DNA from: Candidatus Parabacteroides intestinavium
GTDB taxonomy: Bacteria > Bacteroidota > Bacteroidia > Bacteroidales > Tannerellaceae
DNA length: 11,927 bases
NCBI GenBank assembly: GCA_019118725.1
Contig: DWYO01000050.1
Location: 1-11,927 of the forward strand
Direction of reading: 5' to 3'
Below are positions 1 through 6,823 of this stretch, one piece after another. The position numbers and the translations under genes are program-made. The notes below the pieces were generated by a model, which saw only the letters and a list, made by a program, of their open reading frames with translations, was not told the origin of the DNA and ran no database searches. Within the stretch, counting starts at the first letter, position 1, and every line of letters starts with the position of its first letter.

Positions 1-5
1 ACATT

Positions 6-587
6 ATGAGACACGAACTGATTAAATTGCCATATACTATTACGGCATTGAATCCGGTTATATCCGGGACTACGATAGATTTTCATCACGGAAAGCATTT
101 GCAAACTTACGTCAATAATCTGAATAACCTGATAGCCGGGACTAAATATGAGGATGCGGCACTGGAAGAGATTATTGCAGAGGCCCAGGGTGCATTGTTT
201 AACAATGCCGGACAGGTCTTGAACCATAATCTGTATTTCTTGCAATTCGCTCCGAACGCAGGCGGACGCCCGACCGGACCGTTGGCCGAGAAGATAGACC
301 ACACATGGGGATCGTTCGAGGCATTCCAAAAGGAGATGACCGACAAGAGCGTGGGCTTATTCGGGTCGGGATGGTGCTGGTTGGCTCAGGACAAAGAAGG
401 AGAACTGACTATCGTGCAAGAGCCGAACGGAAGTAATCCGGCAGCCCGCGGACTGATTCCGATTCTGGGATTTGACGTCTGGGAACACGCCTATTATCTT
501 GATTATCAAAACAAGCGTGCAGAGCACATCTCGGCACTTTGGAACATTATAAATTGGGACGTTGTAGCACAAAGGATGATCCAATAA
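6..587 (+). CDS. sodB: Iron/manganese superoxide dismutase (Fe/Mn-SOD)
   Basis: This 193-residue protein converts superoxide to hydrogen peroxide and oxygen and is expected to be cytoplasmic, as no signal peptide is present. The four metal ligands of the family are visible: His27 (in FHHGKHLQTYV), His74 (VLNHNLYF), Asp157 and His161 (GFDVWEHAYY). Gln70 sits where iron-type enzymes carry their second-sphere glutamine, and Tyr35 matches the gateway tyrosine. The beginning MRHELIKLPY matches the usual N-terminus of Bacteroidales SODs, so ATG at 6 is very likely the true start even though only five bases lie upstream. The length is normal. The sequence closely resembles, from memory, the Porphyromonas gingivalis enzyme that works with either metal, including Gly155. 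The promoter lies outside the window. Confidence 0.96.
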   Translation: MRHELIKLPYTITALNPVISGTTIDFHHGKHLQTYVNNLNNLIAGTKYEDAALEEIIAEAQGALFNNAGQVLNHNLYFLQFAPNAGGRPTGPLAEKIDHTWGSFEAFQKEMTDKSVGLFGSGWCWLAQDKEGELTIVQEPNGSNPAARGLIPILGFDVWEHAYYLDYQNKRAEHISALWNIINWDVVAQRMIQ

Positions 588-592
588 GACTG

Positions 593-657
593 AGAAGCTG
601 TTTTGAATTTCATCGGAAAATGCTTTATGCAGCCGAAATAAATTCAAAATAGCTTCT
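593..657. repeat. Long palindrome downstream of sodB
   Basis: Bases 593-610 (AGAAGCTGTTTTGAATTT) pair with 640-657 over 18 bp, the only irregularity being one G-U pair (600/650). After a small internal bulge, TCGG at 613-616 pairs with CCGA at 633-636. It begins six bases after the sodB stop codon. No T-run follows on the plus strand, so it is not a textbook terminator. It may protect the sodB mRNA 3' end, act as a factor-assisted terminator, or be one copy of a dispersed palindromic element. Confidence 0.7.
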
Positions 658-674
658 AAAAAACATACATCAGA

Positions 675-706
675 TTTGGAGAACGTACAATAATTTCCTA
701 CATTCG
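675..706 (+). promoter_or_regulatory. Putative promoter of the Omp85-barrel gene
   Basis: TTTG at 675-678, a 20-base spacer and TACATTCG at 699-706 match the Bacteroidetes -33/-7 pattern (TTG, 19-21 bases, TAnnTTTG) except for one mismatch in the -7 box. Transcription would start roughly 15 bases before the ATG at 728. Confidence 0.5.
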
Positions 707-727
707 CACGCTCATTGATGTATTACT

Positions 728-1978
728 ATGTTTAGAAAAATCCTATATGCTTTATTGACACTCGTTTTAGCGCAAGGATTGACGGCTCAAAACGAAACAA
801 AAGACACGGTTATGCCCTCCGACTCGGTGAAGAGAGACTCCACATTGATGATTGATGGAAAACCGATGACCGATAAGCAAATAAAGCGTTATTACAAGCA
901 GCTCCGCAAAGATTCGATACGCGCTACCAAAGATGTGTGGTGGTCCGTACTCGGAGGTCCCTCTTATACACCGGAAGCCTCCTTCGGAGTAGGTGGAGCT
1001 GTCTTGGCCAGTTTCCGCTTCCATAAGAACGACACCATCACCAAACGCTCCTTCATTCCGGCGGGAGTAAACGCCTCGCTGAACGGGACTATCGTGGTAG
1101 CAGGAGCCGGAACCCTCTTTTTCAACGAAAACAAATTCCGCATTTACGTAAACTACGGATTCCGGAACGAGCCTTCTCATTACTATGGGAAAGGGTATGA
1201 AACGATAGAAAACACGGTGCGCGGCGATTCGACCACGAAGTACCATCGCACCTATTTCCAATTCTACCCTCGCTTTGTCTGGGAGGTTAAGCCGCACGTC
1301 TTTGCCGGGACTTTATTAGACCTGAACTTCTCGAAAGCGGATGATGTAAATCCGGTCATGGCGCAAGACCCCTATTTCCGGAAATTCAAGCATAAATACC
1401 TGAATGTGGGCGTAGGTGGACTGCTCCAATACGACACGCGCGACGATGTAGCCACCCCGACACGCGGAATGCTGCTCAGCGCCATGACCAAAATCTATGG
1501 CAAATATTTAGGAGGAGCCTACAATTATGAGATGTTCGAACTGGAATACCGGCAATTCAAGAACGTGTTCCGCCCGCGAAGCACATTGGCTTGGACAGCC
1601 CGTACCTTGATGAGTGTAGGCGATGTCCCTTATTCAGAACTGCCCTCTTTTGGATCGCCGTTCGACCTGCGCGGCTATTATATAGGTCAATACCGCGATA
1701 AGTCCATGGCATACGCTATCCTGGAATACCGCCACATGTTCGGAAGTCCGGCCTCCTACCGGAGCGGAAACTTCTGGGCCAAATGTGGATTTGTGGCCTG
1801 GGTAGGAACCGGCACCATCGGAAACACGCCGGTAGTAGACTGGAGCAAATGGAAACTGAACTATGGTGTCGGGCTCCGCTTCCAAATCCAGCCGGGCAAG
1901 AACTTCCGCCTTGACTTCGGTAAAGACCCCGACAATAAAGGCATCTCTTTCTACATGAACATGACCGAGGCGTTCTGA
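728..1978 (+). CDS. Omp85/BamA-type outer-membrane beta-barrel protein without POTRA domains
   Basis: The 416-residue protein begins with a signal peptide (about residues 1-20, ending LTA|QN). A charged segment rich in Lys, Asp and Ser follows (about 21-68), probably a short periplasmic linker. The rest looks like one transmembrane barrel of alternating aromatic and small residues. Family signs are DTRDD near residue 237, the conserved loop-6 motif Arg315-Gly316-Tyr317 (LRGYYIGQYRD), and the barrel end GVGLRFQIQ...RLDFGKD with a terminal Phe416, the usual outer-membrane sorting signal. It is about half the size of BamA because POTRA repeats are missing, so it resembles the short surface-antigen/D15 proteins common in Bacteroidetes. 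Its substrate is unknown. It converges on the patatin-barrel gene, with only 13 bases between the two stop codons. Confidence 0.85.
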   Translation: MFRKILYALLTLVLAQGLTAQNETKDTVMPSDSVKRDSTLMIDGKPMTDKQIKRYYKQLRKDSIRATKDVWWSVLGGPSYTPEASFGVGGAVLASFRFHKNDTITKRSFIPAGVNASLNGTIVVAGAGTLFFNENKFRIYVNYGFRNEPSHYYGKGYETIENTVRGDSTTKYHRTYFQFYPRFVWEVKPHVFAGTLLDLNFSKADDVNPVMAQDPYFRKFKHKYLNVGVGGLLQYDTRDDVATPTRGMLLSAMTKIYGKYLGGAYNYEMFELEYRQFKNVFRPRSTLAWTARTLMSVGDVPYSELPSFGSPFDLRGYYIGQYRDKSMAYAILEYRHMFGSPASYRSGNFWAKCGFVAWVGTGTIGNTPVVDWSKWKLNYGVGLRFQIQPGKNFRLDFGKDPDNKGISFYMNMTEAF

Positions 1979-1991
1979 CGGAGGCGTCCGA

Positions 1992-4304
1992 TTAATCCAA
2001 CATCTTGGGGTTGAAGATCAGATAACCGATGTTCACCCCCACGTTGAAGTTGCTCTTCGGATAGCTATACCCATTCGCATAGACACTGATGCAGGCGAAT
2101 GGAAGGTGAAGCACTACGGCCGCCTCGCCCATGCACTGGAACGAACGCAGGAATTTCCCGTAATAAGGAACGTCTACTTGCGTCCCGTTATAAGTTTGTG
2201 TCTGTTTTTTGATTTCATACAAAGGAGCGAATCCGTACATATCCAGCCGGAAATGGACCAATCTCCCGAATTTAATAATCGGTGACAAGCCGAATGCCGC
2301 ATACTGATTGGCCCGGAAAGCCTCATTAAAGACTATATTGCTATGAGGGGTCGGCGTAAAGGCCGGGGCTTGCAAAACCGATGAGGTATAATTGTTCATC
2401 AGATTCTTGCTCGACAAGACAAGCTCGCCCATATAGCCGAAGTTGAAATATTTGTTGATTTCGAAATACTGCTCCCAATGCCCTTTCATTTGCAGCCAGC
2501 TATGCGTTTCTTTCCCTGTAGACAATTCCGGATGGTCAGTCGATATATACCTTTCCGTTCCGGTTACGTATTGGGCATTCAGCAGACGCTTGGTTCCGGT
2601 TATCGGGTACACCTTGGCACCGAGAGAGTTTTCCTCGATATTCAAGGACCCGGAAAACAGATTGTACCGGCTATGCTCGAAGTTAGCGTCCGGGAATGAT
2701 ATATTGGAATTCAGAAAATAATAATCGTTCAACTGGCCATAAGCCAGTCCGATTTCCGCCTTGGCACGATTCAGAAAAGGGAATCCCAATTTAACTTTAG
2801 TGTACAACTCCTTCTGCTGGATAAACGCAGGCACCATATCCTCATAAAACAAAGACTGACTCTCGGAATACCGCTTATACGAATACATCCCCTGCCAATT
2901 CAAGTAGGTCGGGATGCGCGTCTGGAGATACATCCGCCCGTTCAGCATCACCCCGCTAAACGAGTTGCCTACCTGAAACCCGGCATCCGCGTCCACGGCA
3001 TAACGTCCCAAATACCGGTAACCCACGCCCAAATACAACTGGTTGGCCTGATGAGACGAGATATTCCCTCCAAGGCCGATGTTCACCTCATCGGTTATCT
3101 TGACATCCAGGTACAAGTCGAATGTCTTATTCAGGCGGTTATAAATGGCATGAGGTATAATCTCCTTAATTTTCGAATAGGTCAATATCTTAAAATAAAC
3201 CCGTTTAAACTCTTCCATCGAAAACTCATCGTTGATATCGCGATGCAATTGCGACTCGATATACTTCTTTTGCGCATCCGAAACACCCGTCACATAGATA
3301 TTCTTGAATATCAACGGAGGCAGACTGGACTTGTATTCCCTCCTACGCCGGTTGACCTCCTCCAAAGGCACCTCGCGCGGCACCCGTTGCTTGATGGAAT
3401 CAATCATAGCCAGGGTACGCTTATACCCCACCTCCATAATCTCTTTCGCCTTAGGGAAATCCAGCAAAGAGACATCCGTAAAGACAAAACGCGCTATCAT
3501 GCCCTCCTCCTCCGGAATATCGTAATCAGTCTCCTGCATAATCATGGACTCCAATTGGTTATACGGATTTTCGGAAGGTTTCTTATTATTGCCCGACACG
3601 ACCGATCCGAAGATAAAATCCGGGTGAAAAGCCTCCTTCATCGGCTTCACGGGAAAATTATCATAAATACCGCCATCAAACAGAGGCACATTATTTTTCC
3701 AAATAGGCTTGAAGAAAAACGGGAAGGTCATCGAAGCCCGCACGGCTTCTCCCAAATCCCCGCTCTTGAACACAATTGCTTTCTTATTATAAATATCCGA
3801 ACCTACACACCGAAAGGGAACAAACAGGTTATCAAAATTCCATGCAGCTTGGGCCGTAGCTTGCGCATACAAAGCCATAAAAGCCTGGTTCATCTGAATG
3901 GGATTAATCAAACTTTGGGGCAAAAAATTGGTCTTTACTTGCAATGAGTCGGAAAAATCAACAGAGAAATGTGCCATCTCCGGAGTGGGGTCCGGTTTGC
4001 GGAAATAGTACATGTAATCCTCCTCCACCATTCCGGTCTGCCAATACCCGAACTCTTTGGAAAGAATCAGCTCCAGCATCTCGTCAGGGGTATATCCCAT
4101 GGCATACAAGCTGCCTATGATCGCCCCCATCGAGGTTCCCGTAACATAGTCAATCGGGATATTATTTTCCTCCAAAGCTTTAATAACGCCTATATGGGCG
4201 GCTCCTTTGGCCCCTCCTCCGCTCAACACAAGACCGACCTGCTGCGCGGTAATCGGGAATGACATCATCAATAACAGATATATGCTGAGTAAAAAACGTT
4301 TCAT
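1992..4304 (-). CDS. Patatin-like phospholipase with POTRA-like segment and Omp85 barrel (type Vd autotransporter-like)
   Basis: A 770-residue, probably outer-membrane lipid acyl hydrolase. After a signal peptide (about 1-20, ending ITA|QQ) the patatin domain shows the glycine-rich oxyanion loop GGGAKG (29-34), the nucleophile Ser58 in GTSMG (56-60) and the catalytic Asp210 in DGG (210-212), so the Ser-Asp dyad is complete. Residues about 330-405 (LIFKNIYVTG onward) look like one POTRA domain. About 405-770 is an Omp85-type barrel rich in aromatic strands. This order matches Pseudomonas PlpD, in which the lipase is carried by its own barrel. I chose ATG at 4304 because the longer frame opens with TTG at 4316 and would put four extra residues before a clean signal peptide. 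The protein ends NPKMLD rather than in an aromatic residue. Substrate and surface display are inferred from the family. Confidence 0.88.
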   Translation of the reverse strand: MKRFLLSIYLLLMMSFPITAQQVGLVLSGGGAKGAAHIGVIKALEENNIPIDYVTGTSMGAIIGSLYAMGYTPDEMLELILSKEFGYWQTGMVEEDYMYYFRKPDPTPEMAHFSVDFSDSLQVKTNFLPQSLINPIQMNQAFMALYAQATAQAAWNFDNLFVPFRCVGSDIYNKKAIVFKSGDLGEAVRASMTFPFFFKPIWKNNVPLFDGGIYDNFPVKPMKEAFHPDFIFGSVVSGNNKKPSENPYNQLESMIMQETDYDIPEEEGMIARFVFTDVSLLDFPKAKEIMEVGYKRTLAMIDSIKQRVPREVPLEEVNRRRREYKSSLPPLIFKNIYVTGVSDAQKKYIESQLHRDINDEFSMEEFKRVYFKILTYSKIKEIIPHAIYNRLNKTFDLYLDVKITDEVNIGLGGNISSHQANQLYLGVGYRYLGRYAVDADAGFQVGNSFSGVMLNGRMYLQTRIPTYLNWQGMYSYKRYSESQSLFYEDMVPAFIQQKELYTKVKLGFPFLNRAKAEIGLAYGQLNDYYFLNSNISFPDANFEHSRYNLFSGSLNIEENSLGAKVYPITGTKRLLNAQYVTGTERYISTDHPELSTGKETHSWLQMKGHWEQYFEINKYFNFGYMGELVLSSKNLMNNYTSSVLQAPAFTPTPHSNIVFNEAFRANQYAAFGLSPIIKFGRLVHFRLDMYGFAPLYEIKKQTQTYNGTQVDVPYYGKFLRSFQCMGEAAVVLHLPFACISVYANGYSYPKSNFNVGVNIGYLIFNPKMLD

Positions 4305-4332
4305 GATATATAGCAATTCCTATTTTCGTCCT

Positions 4333-4340
4333 CAAATGTA
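4333..4340 (-). promoter_or_regulatory. Putative -7 box of the patatin-barrel gene
   Basis: On the minus strand TACATTTG matches the Bacteroidetes -7 consensus TAnnTTTG exactly. It lies about 30 bases upstream of the ATG at 4304, giving a leader of roughly 20 bases. No good TTG was found at the usual 19-21 base distance; only a TTTC lies 19 bases upstream. The -33 element is therefore weak. Confidence 0.5.
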
Positions 4341-4518
4341 AGGATTTATTTTCAATAAGAAATGTGCTGACCGAATAAACACACATAATTAATTGCATCT
4401 ATCGTCATGCAAACATAATCGAAACATCTCCTACACACAAAAAATGCATAACGAAGAAGCTACATAAAAGAAATCCAAACAATATCAAAAGGAAATCAAT
4501 AAAATGAAAGGAGGAAAG

Positions 4519-4601
4519 TGGGCAGTGATGGATTCGAACCACCGAAGGCGTAAGCCAGCTGAGTTACAGTCAGCCCCATTTGGCCACTCTGGTAACTGCC
4601 C
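4519..4601 (-). tRNA. tRNA-Tyr (anticodon GUA)
   Basis: The 83-base molecule folds into a tRNA with a long variable arm, as expected for bacterial tRNA-Tyr. The acceptor stem is GGGCAGT/ACTGCCC, the anticodon stem is GCTGA/TCAGC enclosing loop CTGTAAC, and the T arm is GGTGG-TTCGAAT-CCATC. The anticodon GTA lies at 4565-4567 on the complementary strand. The discriminator base is A and CCA is not encoded. It lies 77 bases downstream of tRNA-Thr on the same strand and probably shares its transcript. Confidence 0.96.
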
Positions 4602-4678
4602 TAATTTAAGTTTCTGAGTTTATTCATTCTTGAGTTTTTAAGTTCAAAAACTTATGAACTCATCAAAACTAAAACCTG

Positions 4679-4752
4679 AGCCTCTTGTCGGATTCGAACC
4701 AACGACCCCGAGATTACAAATCACGTGCTCTGGCCAACTGAGCTAAAGAGGC
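4679..4752 (-). tRNA. tRNA-Thr (anticodon UGU)
   Basis: The 74-base molecule has acceptor stem GCCTCTT/AAGAGGC, D arm GCTC...GAGC, anticodon loop TTTGTAA and T loop TTCGAAT. The anticodon TGT lies at 4716-4718 on the complementary strand. The anticodon stem CGTGA/TCTCG carries a central U-U mismatch; everything else is regular. CCA is not encoded. It is the first gene behind the promoter at 4798-4827, ahead of tRNA-Tyr. Confidence 0.96.
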
Positions 4753-4797
4753 GTTTTTTCTATTGCTTTTTGGAGAGTTTGTTTCTCAAAAGCGGTG

Positions 4798-4827
4798 CAA
4801 AGGTAAGCATTGTTTTTGAATTTGCAA
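4798..4827 (-). promoter_or_regulatory. Promoter of the tRNA-Thr/tRNA-Tyr unit
   Basis: On the minus strand TTG (complement of 4825-4827), exactly 19 bases, and TACCTTTG (complement of 4798-4805) form a full match to the Bacteroidetes housekeeping promoter pattern. The start point would lie about 40 bases before the 5' end of tRNA-Thr. Confidence 0.8.
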
Positions 4828-4885
4828 TACTTTGGGCGAACTTTTTTCAATCTTTTTTTCCTTACCTTTTTTATCCGAAGAAATT

Positions 4886-4973
4886 CATAGGCATGAACGT
4901 TTTGATTCATAGGCATAAACGCCGACGAACATAGGCATAAATGAAAACGAACATAGGCATGAAATATGGGCGA
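4886..4973. repeat. Four tandem 22-bp units, core CATAGGCATRAA
   Basis: The core CATAGGCATGAA or CATAGGCATAAA begins at 4886, 4908, 4930 and 4952, so the period is exactly 22 bp. Each 12-base core is followed by a 10-base variable part: CGTTTTGATT, CGCCGACGAA, TGAAAACGAA and ATATGGGCGA. The array lies between the divergent tRNA and guaA promoters and contains no credible gene. A period of two helical turns would place all cores on the same DNA face. Function unknown. Confidence 0.85.
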
Positions 4974-4990
4974 TGCTGGGTCCTTTCGAT

Positions 4991-5012
4991 TGCTTCGATG
5001 GTGCTTCGATGG
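4991..5012. repeat. Perfect 11-bp tandem duplication
   Basis: TGCTTCGATGG occurs twice in direct succession (4991-5001 and 5002-5012), 17 bases after the 22-bp array and upstream of the guaA promoter. The unit is exactly half the array period. Only two copies exist, so it may be a simple slippage product. Confidence 0.75.
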
Positions 5013-5065
5013 AAACCGATTTGAAAAGAAGCAAAAAAACAGCCACAGGGTATGGATATTTTTCT

Positions 5066-5073
5066 TACCTTTG
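5066..5073 (+). promoter_or_regulatory. Putative -7 box of guaA
   Basis: TACCTTTG matches the Bacteroidetes -7 consensus exactly and lies 33 bases before the guaA ATG. No TTG lies 19-21 bases upstream, so the -33 contact is poor or replaced by an activator. The repeat array just upstream would be a candidate binding site for one. Confidence 0.6.
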
Positions 5074-5106
5074 CAGACATATAAATCATAAAAAGAGAAT
5101 AATTGC

Positions 5107-6627
5107 ATGCACGAAAGACTCATCATTCTTGATTTTGGTTCACAAACCACGCAACTTATCGGTCGGCGGGTTCGCGAACTGAATATGTATTGCGAGATTG
5201 TCCCGTACAACAAGTTCCCTCATGATGCCACCGACGTGAAGGGGGTTATTCTTTCAGGAAGCCCCTACTCTGTGTACGACCAGAACGCATTTAAGGCCGA
5301 CCTCTCTGAAATCCGGGGCAAATACCCGGTATTGGGAATCTGTTATGGCGCACAATACATCGCCTATACATCCGGAGGTAAAGTGGAACCGGCAAATTCC
5401 CGCGAATATGGCCGTGCCAACCTGACAAGTATCCAGGCGAACGACCCGTTGTTCAAAGGCATAGAAGCAGGTTCGCAGATATGGATGTCGCATGGCGATA
5501 CCATCACGCAATTGCCGGACAACTTCCATATCGTGGCCAGTACGAACGATGTTCAGAACGCGGCTTACCGCGTAGAAGGCGAACAAACTTGGGGTGTACA
5601 GTTCCATCCGGAGGTATTCCACACCGTAGACGGGACAAAACTTCTGGATAACTTCTTGAATATTTGCGGTTGCGCCAAAGACTGGACTCCGGCTTCGTTT
5701 ATCGAATCAACGGTTGCCGAACTGAAAGAACAGCTAAAAGACGACAAAGTGATACTTGCTCTGTCAGGGGGTGTGGATTCATCGGTTACGGCGGTATTGC
5801 TCAACCGGGCTATCGGCAAAAATCTGACCTGTATCTTCGTAGATCACGGCTTGTTGCGCAAGAACGAGTTCGAGAATGTATTGAAAGACTATGAGCACTT
5901 AGGCCTGAATGTAATCGGCGTAAACGCAAAAGCCAAGTTTTATAGCGAACTGGCGGGCGTAACAGATCCGGAAAAGAAACGTAAAATCATCGGCAAAGGC
6001 TTTATCGATGTATTCGATGAGGAGGCTCAGAAACTGAAAGACATCAAATGGCTGGGACAAGGAACTATCTATCCGGATGTTATCGAATCGTTATCCATCA
6101 CCGGTACGACCATCAAGAGCCACCACAATGTAGGCGGACTCCCGGCTAAGATGAACCTGAAACTGGTTGAACCTTTACGTCTGTTGTTCAAAGATGAAGT
6201 ACGCCGCGTAGGTATCGAATTGGGAATGCAAGAGCACCTCATCAAACGTCATCCGTTCCCGGGTCCGGGATTGGGTATCCGCATCTTGGGAGACATCACC
6301 GAAGAGAAAGTACGTATCCTGCAAGATGCCGATGACATCTATATGTCGCTGATGCGTGAATGGGGACTGTATGATAAAGTATGGCAGGCAGGCGCCATCC
6401 TGTTGCCGATCCGTTCGGTCGGTGTCATGGGGGATGAACGCACGTACGAGAATACGGTTGCCCTGCGTGCCGTTACCTCGTCGGATGCCATGACTGCCGA
6501 TTGGGCGCACCTACCCTACGAGTTTTTAGCCAAAGTATCCAACGAGATTATTAATAAGGTAAAAGGTGTCAACCGCGTAGTGTATGACATCAGCTCTAAA
6601 CCACCTTCGACAATCGAGTGGGAATAA
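5107..6627 (+). CDS. guaA: GMP synthase, glutamine-hydrolysing
   Basis: This 506-residue cytoplasmic enzyme makes GMP from XMP, ATP and glutamine, the last step of guanine nucleotide synthesis. The N-terminal class I glutamine amidotransferase domain (about 1-195) has the catalytic Cys79 (GICYGAQ) with His167 and Glu169 (GVQFHPE). The ATP-pyrophosphatase domain has the P-loop-like SGGVDSS (220-226). The C-terminal dimerisation domain contains PFPGPGLGIRILG (383-395) and ends in the family signature KPPSTIEWE. All key residues are present and the length is normal for a single-chain GuaA. ATG at 5107 gives the expected start directly before RLIILDFGSQ. It is monocistronic as seen here, with its own -7 box upstream and a strong terminator downstream. 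Confidence 0.98.
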   Translation: MHERLIILDFGSQTTQLIGRRVRELNMYCEIVPYNKFPHDATDVKGVILSGSPYSVYDQNAFKADLSEIRGKYPVLGICYGAQYIAYTSGGKVEPANSREYGRANLTSIQANDPLFKGIEAGSQIWMSHGDTITQLPDNFHIVASTNDVQNAAYRVEGEQTWGVQFHPEVFHTVDGTKLLDNFLNICGCAKDWTPASFIESTVAELKEQLKDDKVILALSGGVDSSVTAVLLNRAIGKNLTCIFVDHGLLRKNEFENVLKDYEHLGLNVIGVNAKAKFYSELAGVTDPEKKRKIIGKGFIDVFDEEAQKLKDIKWLGQGTIYPDVIESLSITGTTIKSHHNVGGLPAKMNLKLVEPLRLLFKDEVRRVGIELGMQEHLIKRHPFPGPGLGIRILGDITEEKVRILQDADDIYMSLMREWGLYDKVWQAGAILLPIRSVGVMGDERTYENTVALRAVTSSDAMTADWAHLPYEFLAKVSNEIINKVKGVNRVVYDISSKPPSTIEWE

Positions 6628-6639
6628 AGTGTTGAGCTT

Positions 6640-6654
6640 TTAAGTTCGACTTAA
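6640..6654. repeat. Small palindrome after guaA
   Basis: TTAAGT-TCG-ACTTAA is a perfect 6-bp inverted repeat with a 3-base loop, 12 bases after the guaA stop codon. It sits inside TTGAGCTTTTAAGTTC, which recurs with one change between the two tRNA genes (4630-4645). No T-run follows. Confidence 0.5.
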
Positions 6655-6668
6655 AGGAATAAAGTTGA

Positions 6669-6738
6669 ACACAGAGACACGGAAACACGGAGTTTTAATT
6701 ATTAATTGCTCTGTGTTTTCGTGTCTCTATGTTTTTTA
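6669..6738 (+). terminator. Strong intrinsic terminator of guaA
   Basis: Bases 6669-6692 pair with 6709-6732 over about 24 positions, with one mismatch and two G-U pairs. The loop is AT-rich and six T residues follow at 6732-6737. The arms are built from repeated ACACRGAG-like words (ACACAGAGACACGGAAACAC). It separates guaA from the GH92 gene. Confidence 0.85.
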
Positions 6739-6758
6739 TTCGTTTTGCCTCTCCAATT

Positions 6759-6788
6759 TTGTGCATTTACTTAAAATAATTATATTTG
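6759..6788 (+). promoter_or_regulatory. Promoter of the GH92 gene
   Basis: TTG at 6759-6761, exactly 19 bases, and TATATTTG at 6781-6788 fully match the Bacteroidetes promoter pattern. The start point would lie about 30 bases before the ATG at 6824. Confidence 0.75.
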
Positions 6789-6823
6789 CACGAAACACAT
6801 AAACAAACTTATTAAAGAACATC

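Noticed and set aside
1979..1991. Bidirectional terminator between the two convergent barrel genes
   Set aside because: Only 4-bp stems (for example CGGA/TCCG at 1979-1990) can form and there are no T-runs, so no terminator is supported.
3051..3947. 298-codon open frame on the plus strand
   Set aside because: It lies wholly antisense to the patatin-barrel gene, has no recognisable motif and reads as the complement of a real coding sequence.
4886..4973. CRISPR array or replication-origin iterons
   Set aside because: The units are too short for CRISPR. No replication initiator gene, DnaA-box cluster or other origin sign was seen; the array lies between tRNA and guaA promoters.
4743..5213. 156-codon minus-strand open frame between the tRNAs and guaA
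   Set aside because: It covers the tRNA promoter, the 22-bp array and the first bases of guaA, and its low-complexity product rich in Phe, Lys and Cys looks non-coding.
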